From JBNKZU01 sp050301795 (GTDB taxonomy: Bacteria; Pseudomonadota; Gammaproteobacteria; Thiohalomonadales; Thiohalomonadaceae): DNA of 64,000 bases. The position numbers and the translations under genes were made by a program. The stretch is taken from NCBI GenBank assembly GCA_050301795.1, contig JBNKZU010000007.1, positions 1 through 64,000 of the forward strand. The letters are read 5' to 3'. The notes below the pieces were generated by a model. It was not told the origin of the DNA. It saw nothing but the letters and a program-made list of their open reading frames with translations, and searched no databases. Within the stretch, counting starts at the first letter, position 1. Each line of letters starts with the position of its first letter. Positions 19,491-27,202 of the stretch are shown here, in pieces.

Positions 19491-19525
19491 ACTAATACCC
19501 GCATACATAAATCATTTGTATTAGT
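19491..19525. promoter_or_regulatory. Inverted repeat upstream of gnd-zwf-pgl
   Basis: Perfect 8-bp inverted repeat ACTAATAC (19491-19498) / GTATTAGT (19518-19525) with a 19-nt spacer. It lies 46 nt before the gnd start and about 200 nt before the divergent hybrid-kinase gene. It could be an operator with separated half-sites or a leader hairpin for the minus-strand operon. It does not match the HexR consensus I know. The rest of the 278-nt divergent region (19446-19723) shows no other clear signal. Confidence 0.4.
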
Positions 19526-19723
19526 GGGGTCGGTAAAGATGAGGTTTGTGTTTGTGCTGATATTTCAATGGGTTTGTTGAATTGCGGTCTAACACGGTGC
19601 CTCGCTATTACTGTGCTACTATTTGATGAAACCGGCAGGTATTAGGGCATCATGATGTGAGACGGATGACCATTATCTCCATTGGTCGCCATATCATCGA
19701 CGAGAGTTCAAAAGGAATTAGAG

Positions 19724-22700
19724 TTGATAAAAATTCGCCAGCTTAAAGCGGTTTTGTATCTATTGATAGTGATGTCAGGAATCTTGACGAGTGGCGATCT
19801 TCTCGCTGATGAGCACTCTTTTTATCAGCAACTGACCCAAAACGAACGCCAATGGCTCGATACACATAAGCCATTTTATGTCGGGGTTATCAACGCATGG
19901 CCGCCGTTTGATTTTGTTGATGATAAAGGTGTCGCCACTGGTATCGGCATTGACTATATATCGGCATTAAATGAGCGCCTTGGTCATGTGTTGATACCAA
20001 AACCAGGAGCATGGAAGGATATCTATCAAGCCGTATCTGAGAAGCATTTGGATATGATTATGGATATCACGCCAAAGCCTGAGCGCGAGCCATTTTTTCA
20101 TTTCACCGAACCTTACATCAATGTTCCGCATGTGATTGTTTCTCGTGGAGGCAGAGAGGGGCGTTACTTTGAATCTGAGGCTGACTTATCAGGTAAAGTC
20201 GTTGCGCTGGAGAGAGGTTTTGGAAATGTGGATTATTTTCAGAAGAATTATCCCGAGGTTCAATTAAAGCTCTATTCCAATACCGTTCAGGCATTAGAGG
20301 CGGTATCACGAGAAGAGGTGGACGCTTATGTTGGAAACCGGGTGGTTGTTCTCTATTTGATTGAGAAGAATCTACTCGCAAACCTGAAGATCCATGGACG
20401 TCTTCATCGTCCCGCATCTGAACTTGCAATAGGTATCCGAAAAGATTGGCCAATCTTCCACCAAATCATCTCTAAGGCATTAAACGATATTAAGCGGGAT
20501 GAGAGACGCAGGATTTTGTCAAACTGGATCAATATCAGCGCGATTGATACAGAAAAAAATGAGCGGCTCCAACTCAATTTAACAGCACCTGAAAAGGCGT
20601 GGCTGGATAAACATCCAACCATTCGTATTGGTATCGATCCGGATTGGGCACCGCTTGAGTTTGCAGATTCCAAAGGTAGACACACCGGCATCTCGTCGGA
20701 CTATTTAGCCGTACTGGGTAGACAGCTTGGGCTGAATTGGCAGCTCCCCGGGATTATGTCGTGGAGTGAGGTGTTGAATGCTGCACAAGAGAAACAGATC
20801 GATCTCATCCCATTAATCACAAAATCAGAATCCAGAGAGCAATATCTCAATTTTACCAAGCCCTATTTGAATTTACCGATTGTGGTCTTCAGTCGCCGCG
20901 ATATTTCTATACCAGAAGGACTCAGTGAGCTTGGAGGAAAGAAGGTTGCTGTGGTTGAGGGTTATGCTGTAGCCGATTATATCGCACGTGACTTTCCGCT
21001 GGTGCAAAGACGCTTTTACGATAATGTGAAGGAGGGGTTAAAGGCGGTATCAATCGGTGAGGTGGATGCCTATGTCGGTTCGCTTGCTGTTGGCGGCTAT
21101 CTGCTATCGACTGAAGGGATCACCAATATGCAGGTTGCTGCTTCTACACCATATCGTTCAGAGATGACGATGGGTATTCGTAAGGATTGGCCGGAGATGA
21201 TCCCTATCCTCAATAAGGCTATCGATACGATTAGTGAGACCAAGAAAAATGAGATATTTCGTCGCTGGATGACTGTTGAGTTTGAATACAATGTTGATTA
21301 CAGCCTGATATGGAAAATTTTGGCAGGGGTTCTCATCGTCATAGTCATGGGAAGTTTGTGGATTAGGCAGATCAGAAGGACAAGTCGTGCGCTTGATGAA
21401 AACCGACAGAAATTGTCGTTAACACTTAAAAGTGCCCACCTCGGTTCATGGGAGATTGTGTTTGATGAAGGGCAGAATCCATTGGTTTCATGGGATAACC
21501 TGTTTGCACATCATCATGGAATCGATGGTGCAGGACAAGGAATGCCACTTACCGATTTTTACCGTTTCATGGAGCCTGACGATGTACAGATTCTGCATGG
21601 TACATTTAAAAAATTCTTTCACAATCCTAACGAGGATATATCGTTTGAATATCGTCCACTCGGTACAGGTCGATGGCTATATGCTCACGGCCATAGTTTT
21701 GAATGGAGTGATAAGGGACTTCCAAAACGAATAATAGGCATTGTTCAGGACATTACAGAACGTAAACAGGCTGAAGAGACCTTAAAGCAGGCAAGTCGCT
21801 TTAAAAGTGAATTCTTAGCAAACATGAGTCATGAGATTAGAACGCCCATGAACGCCATTGTTGGATTGGGCTATACCCTGACAAAAACAGAGTTAACGGA
21901 TAAGCAGAGAGATTATGTCAGGATGATAAAGACAGCGAGCCAATCGCTGTTAGGAATTATTGACGACATCCTCGATTTCTCAAAGATCGAGGCCGGACAT
22001 CTCAATATTGAGATGATCCCCTTTCAATTAGAAGAGGTTCTAGAAAATTTAACAGTACTAACCACAACACGCCTCGGTAATAAACAGGTCGAGCTGGTCT
22101 ATGATATCGACCCCAATATACCGCCGATATTGATTGGCGATCCCTATCGTATCGGCCAGATTTTGACAAACCTCACCTCCAATGCGGTTAAGTTTACCGA
22201 AGAGGGTTCGATCATTGTCAGAAGCTATATAAAGGAGAGCGAAGATGACAAGGTCTGGATACAGTTTGAGGTTGAAGATACAGGTATCGGCATAAAGTCT
22301 GATCGACTCAAGTTCCTGTTTAATCCTTTTACCCAGGAGGATGGTTCAACGACACGAAAATATGGCGGTACGGGTTTAGGGCTGTCGATATGTCAACAAC
22401 TGACCCACTTGATGGGTGGTAGTATTGATGCAGAAAGTACAGTAGGGAAGGGAAGCCTGTTTAAATGCTTGCTACCATTAGGCTATGACGCGTCTGCAAA
22501 GCTTTACACCCCTAACCCAGAGTTACGGGGAAAGACAATACTATTAGTCGACGATAGTTCAATAACACTCTCAATACTGAGCGAGATGCTCAAATCGTTA
22601 GAGTTTAATGTGACCTGTGTATTGTCTGGTCACGAAGCTATCGAACTGCTATCCCGTGCAGATCTCCATTTTGATATTTTATTGATCGACTGTCAGATGC

Positions 22701-23986
22701 CGGAGATGGATGGTGAACAAACTGCTAAGCAAATAAATCATCTCAACGGTGATAAACCTTCGATCATTATCCTGATGGCCGAATATGGCAGAGATATTAC
22801 TCCCCCGGAAACAAATAATAACTATATCGACGGATGGTTGCTAAAGCCGATCATATCTTTTCAGGTTTTAAAAGAGATCAACAGAATAATCGGAGTTGAT
22901 CTATCTAAGGATATCAATGATCGTGTTGATAGGCGCATATCTGAAGACTCGGATCTTAATGGGCGTGTATTGCTCGTAGAAGATAACGAGATAAACCAGG
23001 TCGTTGCAATCGAGTTGCTGGTTAATATGGGGGTCGATGTTGATGTGGTTGCAGACGGGAGTGAGGCTGTCGAATATATGAAACAGAATCAACCCGATCT
23101 CATTTTGATGGATATTCAAATGCCGGTGATGGACGGGTATACCGCAACGACAAAGATAAGGGCATTAAAGAGCGGTGCAACGATCCCCATCTATGCCATG
23201 ACCGCTAATGCGCTTGTAGGTGATTCAGATAAGTCGATACAAGCAGGCATGGACGGACATATCACCAAACCGGTTGATCCAGAGAAGCTATATCAGGTTC
23301 TTGCCAAGCATCTTAAGGATGATGCAGACCAACAAAACGGACAATCTACACCTCTTGAGCACAAAGAACTATCTAAGGGTACACGAATCGATACGGAGGC
23401 TACGGCGCAACTACTCGATCAAACACAAGGTGTGAAGCAAGTGGGCGGTAGTGAACAGTTCTATAAAAAATTGCTTGGAGATTTTATTAACAATCATCAT
23501 CATTGCGTTCAACAGTTAAGAGTATTACTGGAAGACTCAAACTACAGTGATGCAAGAAGAGAGGCGCACACCATAAAAGGGATAAGTGGTACGATTGGCG
23601 CATACGAACTACAGCAATCAGCGGCACAAATCGATGGAATTCTAAGTCACGGTGAGATCCCTACGGCTACTCAAATCGATGAGTTTGAAGCTGTCTGCAC
23701 TAAGACGTTTAATAAAATAGAACACTATCTGAATCGTGATGTTGAATCAGCATCAAGCAGAGAAGCGCAAACTCAGAATAGTGATGCAGCCGATAGCAAT
23801 AATCTTAAAGACCTTTATCGATTATTAACAATCGGAGACCATCGTGCAGTAGCGATGTTTAATGAGTTGAAACCCCTAATCGTCACATCTCTAACAGAGT
23901 CGCAAGTTAAAGAGGTCGAGACACTGATTGAGCGTTGTGAATTTGAAGAGATTGCAAAGCAGTTACATGGACTAATAAAGGAGTAG
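19724..23986 (+). CDS. BvgS-like hybrid sensor histidine kinase
   Basis: Large unorthodox hybrid kinase, about 1420 residues. Order: signal peptide/TM (about 5-28), two tandem SBP_bac_3 (Venus-flytrap) domains (about 35-275 and 290-518), TM at 528-548, PAS (about 565-680), HisKA with His703 (FLANMSHEIRTPMNA), HATPase (NLTSNAVKF, GGTGLGLSI), receiver 1 with Asp989 (IDCQMPEMDG), receiver 2 with Asp1130 (MDIQMPVMDG), and Hpt with His1282 (AHTIKG). TTG 19724 is preferred because AAAAGGA at 19710-19716 is 7 nt upstream; an earlier TTG at 19682 has none. It is the first gene of a four-gene signalling operon. The ligands are probably amino acids or small polar molecules (family knowledge, not shown here). 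Confidence 0.9.
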   Translation: MIKIRQLKAVLYLLIVMSGILTSGDLLADEHSFYQQLTQNERQWLDTHKPFYVGVINAWPPFDFVDDKGVATGIGIDYISALNERLGHVLIPKPGAWKDIYQAVSEKHLDMIMDITPKPEREPFFHFTEPYINVPHVIVSRGGREGRYFESEADLSGKVVALERGFGNVDYFQKNYPEVQLKLYSNTVQALEAVSREEVDAYVGNRVVVLYLIEKNLLANLKIHGRLHRPASELAIGIRKDWPIFHQIISKALNDIKRDERRRILSNWINISAIDTEKNERLQLNLTAPEKAWLDKHPTIRIGIDPDWAPLEFADSKGRHTGISSDYLAVLGRQLGLNWQLPGIMSWSEVLNAAQEKQIDLIPLITKSESREQYLNFTKPYLNLPIVVFSRRDISIPEGLSELGGKKVAVVEGYAVADYIARDFPLVQRRFYDNVKEGLKAVSIGEVDAYVGSLAVGGYLLSTEGITNMQVAASTPYRSEMTMGIRKDWPEMIPILNKAIDTISETKKNEIFRRWMTVEFEYNVDYSLIWKILAGVLIVIVMGSLWIRQIRRTSRALDENRQKLSLTLKSAHLGSWEIVFDEGQNPLVSWDNLFAHHHGIDGAGQGMPLTDFYRFMEPDDVQILHGTFKKFFHNPNEDISFEYRPLGTGRWLYAHGHSFEWSDKGLPKRIIGIVQDITERKQAEETLKQASRFKSEFLANMSHEIRTPMNAIVGLGYTLTKTELTDKQRDYVRMIKTASQSLLGIIDDILDFSKIEAGHLNIEMIPFQLEEVLENLTVLTTTRLGNKQVELVYDIDPNIPPILIGDPYRIGQILTNLTSNAVKFTEEGSIIVRSYIKESEDDKVWIQFEVEDTGIGIKSDRLKFLFNPFTQEDGSTTRKYGGTGLGLSICQQLTHLMGGSIDAESTVGKGSLFKCLLPLGYDASAKLYTPNPELRGKTILLVDDSSITLSILSEMLKSLEFNVTCVLSGHEAIELLSRADLHFDILLIDCQMPEMDGEQTAKQINHLNGDKPSIIILMAEYGRDITPPETNNNYIDGWLLKPIISFQVLKEINRIIGVDLSKDINDRVDRRISEDSDLNGRVLLVEDNEINQVVAIELLVNMGVDVDVVADGSEAVEYMKQNQPDLILMDIQMPVMDGYTATTKIRALKSGATIPIYAMTANALVGDSDKSIQAGMDGHITKPVDPEKLYQVLAKHLKDDADQQNGQSTPLEHKELSKGTRIDTEATAQLLDQTQGVKQVGGSEQFYKKLLGDFINNHHHCVQQLRVLLEDSNYSDARREAHTIKGISGTIGAYELQQSAAQIDGILSHGEIPTATQIDEFEAVCTKTFNKIEHYLNRDVESASSREAQTQNSDAADSNNLKDLYRLLTIGDHRAVAMFNELKPLIVTSLTESQVKEVETLIERCEFEEIAKQLHGLIKE

Positions 23987-23990
23987 AGAG

Positions 23991-25067
23991 ATGAGTCATG
24001 GAGAGCGAGCGAGAATTCTTATTGTTGATGATGAACAGTTCTATATCGATCTATTGGTTAACTTACTATCAGATGACTATGACATATCAATCGCTATTAA
24101 CGGGGAACAGGCGTTAAAGCGTGTTAAGGGAAAGGCACATCCCGATCTAATTCTGCTTGATGTCATGATGCCGCAGATGGATGGCTATGAAGTATGTCGT
24201 CAACTTAAGGAAGATCCAATGGTGAGATCAATACCGGTTATCTTCTTAACAGCTATGAATAATGCAGATGATGAGATAAAAGGGCTAACACTTGGTGCTG
24301 TCGACTATATTACCAAGCCTATCACGGCGCCGGTATTGTTAAGTCGGGTTAGAAATCACCTCTCGTTATCCGAACAACGATTTGCTCTTGAGGCGCTTGT
24401 TTTGGAGAGGACAAAAGAGCTGGAGCGAATTAAAGAGGCGGTGATCTATTGTCTTGGCGCAATTGCAGAGAAGCGTGATACAGAAACTGCAAAGCATGTA
24501 TTACGAACAAGTCGATATATACAGGTGTTATTGGATGGGCTTACGAAAACTGAAAAATATCAAAAATCTCTGAATCAAATCGTTATTAACAAGATCGTTC
24601 AATCCGCACCATTACACGATATTGGAAAAGTGGGTGTTCCAGATCGAATACTACAAAAACCAGGGTTGCTAACCGATGAAGAGCGAGGGCAAATGCAGCT
24701 TCATGTAAAATATGGTAGGGATGCAATTAATAATACCAAACAATATCTTGGTGTTAACCCCTTTTTGAAAATAGCAAAAGAGATTATCTATTATCATCAT
24801 GAGCGATGGGACGGGATGGGATATCTTGAGGGTTTAAAGGGTGATGAGATCCCGCTCTCAGCACGAGTGATGGCCTTGGCAGATGTCTATGATGCGATGG
24901 TCTCAAAGCGCTATTACAAAGATGAAATCGATCATGCGACCGTTGTTGATTATATTAAAGAGAGTTCAGGAGGTGCATTTGATCCTGATGTGGTTCAAGT
25001 TTTTGTAGAAAACCATGACGCCTTTAAAATGATTCATCGGCAACTTAAGGATGAAGACTATGGGTAA
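23991..25067 (+). CDS. REC-HD-GYP response regulator (c-di-GMP phosphodiesterase)
   Basis: RpfG-like regulator of 358 residues: a receiver with Asp57 (LLDVMMPQMDG) and Lys in YITKPI, then an HD-GYP domain with HDIGKVGVPD (His209-Asp210), YYHHERWDG and ALADVYDAM. The family GYP triplet reads GYL (residues 277-279), within GMGYLEGL. HD metal-binding residues appear intact, so c-di-GMP hydrolysis is plausible, though GYP mediates contacts with GGDEF partners in studied cases. It starts 4 nt after the hybrid kinase, which probably phosphorylates it. Confidence 0.9.
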   Translation: MSHGERARILIVDDEQFYIDLLVNLLSDDYDISIAINGEQALKRVKGKAHPDLILLDVMMPQMDGYEVCRQLKEDPMVRSIPVIFLTAMNNADDEIKGLTLGAVDYITKPITAPVLLSRVRNHLSLSEQRFALEALVLERTKELERIKEAVIYCLGAIAEKRDTETAKHVLRTSRYIQVLLDGLTKTEKYQKSLNQIVINKIVQSAPLHDIGKVGVPDRILQKPGLLTDEERGQMQLHVKYGRDAINNTKQYLGVNPFLKIAKEIIYYHHERWDGMGYLEGLKGDEIPLSARVMALADVYDAMVSKRYYKDEIDHATVVDYIKESSGGAFDPDVVQVFVENHDAFKMIHRQLKDEDYG

Positions 25068-26727
25068 ATCAAAAGATTTAAGAAGATACATCAATCTCTA
25101 TGAGGAGATCCCAACGGTTTGCTTGATGCTGGATAAGGATTTAATCATCAAAGAGATTAATAACTTTGGGCTCAATTATCTGGGTTATCAACGCGATGAG
25201 CTTGTTAATGAATCGATTAGTAAGATTTGCCCGAATGAAGATCGAGCCTACCTCCTTAAAAAGCTGAACCATTGCCTGAAATCTTATGAGGAGATACATA
25301 GCTGGGAGTGTTCACGTGTGCGTAAGGATGGTAGCCGATACTGGGTACGGGATAATGTGAGAACGATTAAGGATGAGTATGGAGAAGACCTACTGCTAGT
25401 TTCCAGCGAGGACATTACAGAAACACGATATCTGATTAGTGAGCTGGAAAGGCAAAACTCCATCGATATGCTGACAGGGCTCACGAATCGCAGAAAGTTT
25501 GATCGTTATCTTGAAGAGCTAATGCTCTCTTCCAACGTCCGTGGTGACAATCACTTTCTACTCTATATTGATCTGGACAAGTTTAAGGTTGTTAACGATT
25601 CGTGTGGGCATCTCTGTGGTGATGAGATGTTACGTCAGATAGCAGTTCTGCTTCGAAAGCAGGTTAAGGCAGAGAATATTCTTGCAAGAATTGGTGGCGA
25701 TGAGTTTGGCTTGATACTTGAAAATTGCTCTGAGCAAGAAGCAATACAGGTCGGTGAAGGTATTCTAAAAGAGATGGAACGATTCAGCTTTAGCTGGAAC
25801 GATATGACCTTTTCAGTGGGCGTAAGTATTGGTGGGGTGATTATTGATGGGAGTGAGAATAATCTAAAAAATCTGCTCCACTATGCAGATACAGCCTGTT
25901 TTACCGCAAAGGATAAGGGGCAATACCGCATCCAGATTTACAATATGGATGATAAGGAGATGGAGCGTCGTGGCGGACTACAGAAATGGGTGAGTCGAAT
26001 TCATCAATCGATTGAGAATGACAAATTCGTATTATTCAAACAAAAGATCTATCCGGTCATTGATAATCACAATGAACCAGAAAAGTATGAGATCCTTATT
26101 CGCATGAAAGATGACGATGGAACTTTAATTCTTCCTGGCTCATTCATCCCTGCCGCTGAATACTATGGGGTATCTCCAAAGATTGACCGATGGGTTACAG
26201 AAACAGCACTCAAGCGCTATGCCGCCACAAGTCACGAAAGACCTGTCACTTATTTTATCAATCTATCAGGGTTGACGTTAAGTGATGATTCATACATGCA
26301 TGATATCTCGGAAGAGATTAGGGCAATGAACGATGATGGTTTGCAGATCTGCTTCGAGATCACTGAAACAGCCGCGATAAGGAACTTGACGGCCGCACAG
26401 AAATTTATGTCGCATTTCAAGAGATTAGGGTGCCAGTTTGCGCTAGATGACTTTGGTAGTGGTTTTTCTTCTTTTGGTTATTTGAGAACGCTACCGGTTG
26501 ATTACATCAAGATTGATGGCGGGTTTGTTCGTAATATGGTGAAAGAACCGCTCGATCTTGCTGTTGTTAGAGCTATACACGAGGTTTCTGAGGTGTTTGG
26601 TAAAAGAACAATTGCGGAATTTGTTGAGACTGAAGAGATCCTGAATATGATTAAAGGGCTTGGTATTGACTATGCTCAGGGATATCATATTGAAAAACCA
26701 CACCCACTATCAGAGGCAGATCAATGA
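25060..26727 (+). CDS. PAS-GGDEF-EAL protein with degenerate EAL
   Basis: Cytoplasmic protein of 555 residues: N-terminal PAS/PAC (about 5-125, with RKDGSRYWVRDN), GGDEF intact in ARIGGDEFGLIL, and EAL. The inhibitory-site position preceding GGDEF reads KAEN rather than RxxD, so product inhibition there is unlikely. The EAL signature reads EIL (residues 344-346), while FEITETA, DDFGSG and FVETEE are kept; hydrolytic activity is uncertain. ATG 25060 with TAAGGA at 25046-25051 is preferred over ATG 25051. It overlaps the HD-GYP gene by 8 nt and the next receiver gene by 4 nt, so the operon is tightly coupled. Confidence 0.88.
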   Translation: MGKSKDLRRYINLYEEIPTVCLMLDKDLIIKEINNFGLNYLGYQRDELVNESISKICPNEDRAYLLKKLNHCLKSYEEIHSWECSRVRKDGSRYWVRDNVRTIKDEYGEDLLLVSSEDITETRYLISELERQNSIDMLTGLTNRRKFDRYLEELMLSSNVRGDNHFLLYIDLDKFKVVNDSCGHLCGDEMLRQIAVLLRKQVKAENILARIGGDEFGLILENCSEQEAIQVGEGILKEMERFSFSWNDMTFSVGVSIGGVIIDGSENNLKNLLHYADTACFTAKDKGQYRIQIYNMDDKEMERRGGLQKWVSRIHQSIENDKFVLFKQKIYPVIDNHNEPEKYEILIRMKDDDGTLILPGSFIPAAEYYGVSPKIDRWVTETALKRYAATSHERPVTYFINLSGLTLSDDSYMHDISEEIRAMNDDGLQICFEITETAAIRNLTAAQKFMSHFKRLGCQFALDDFGSGFSSFGYLRTLPVDYIKIDGGFVRNMVKEPLDLAVVRAIHEVSEVFGKRTIAEFVETEEILNMIKGLGIDYAQGYHIEKPHPLSEADQ

Positions 26728-27146
26728 ATGGAAAAGCAAAAATTCTCGTTGTAGATGATGAGCCGTTCTATACCGATGTGTTACAAAATCTGCTACGCAA
26801 CGAATATGAAGTTGTTGTCGCCGATGATGGTGAAAAAGCACTACGTGCAGCGATGGAAGATCCAAAGCCTGATTTAATCATGCTAGATGTTATCCTGCCA
26901 GAGATAGATGGTTATGAGGTATGTCAGCGCCTAAAAGAGAATCCTGAAACAGCCAATATTCCAGTGATCTTTCTTACGGTTAAAGGCGATGTTGATGACG
27001 AGGTTAAGGGGTTTAACCTAGGCGCGGTTGATTATATTACCAAGCCTATGAGTCCACCTATCGTTAAAGCACGCACGCGTACCCATATCAAGATGTCACA
27101 ATTAGTTAAGCAACTTGAGTTGATGCTGGATCATCTAAAAGATTAG
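26724..27146 (+). CDS. Single-domain response regulator
   Basis: Receiver-only protein of 140 residues resembling CheY/PleD receivers: VVDDEPFY, phospho-acceptor Asp in IMLDVILPEIDG, and Lys in YITKPM. It has a short C-terminal helix and no output domain. It closely resembles the receiver of the HD-GYP protein two genes upstream (both share DDE.FY, PDLI.LDV, GYEVC.., LGAVDYITKP), suggesting duplication. The ATG overlaps the preceding stop (ATGA). It may act as a phosphate sink or shuttle in the hybrid-kinase pathway (inference). Confidence 0.88.
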   Translation: MNGKAKILVVDDEPFYTDVLQNLLRNEYEVVVADDGEKALRAAMEDPKPDLIMLDVILPEIDGYEVCQRLKENPETANIPVIFLTVKGDVDDEVKGFNLGAVDYITKPMSPPIVKARTRTHIKMSQLVKQLELMLDHLKD

Positions 27147-27158
27147 TCGCCCTAGATA

Positions 27159-27182
27159 GCTTCCACCGCAATGGGTGGAAGC
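27159..27182. terminator. Hairpin between convergent genes
   Basis: Perfect 9-bp stem GCTTCCACC/GGTGGAAGC with a 6-nt loop, midway between the receiver gene and the convergent ppsA gene. There is no T-tract on either strand, so it may be a weak bidirectional terminator or a 3'-end stabiliser. Confidence 0.5.
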
Positions 27183-27202
27183 AGAACAATCCTTCAGCAA
27201 GA

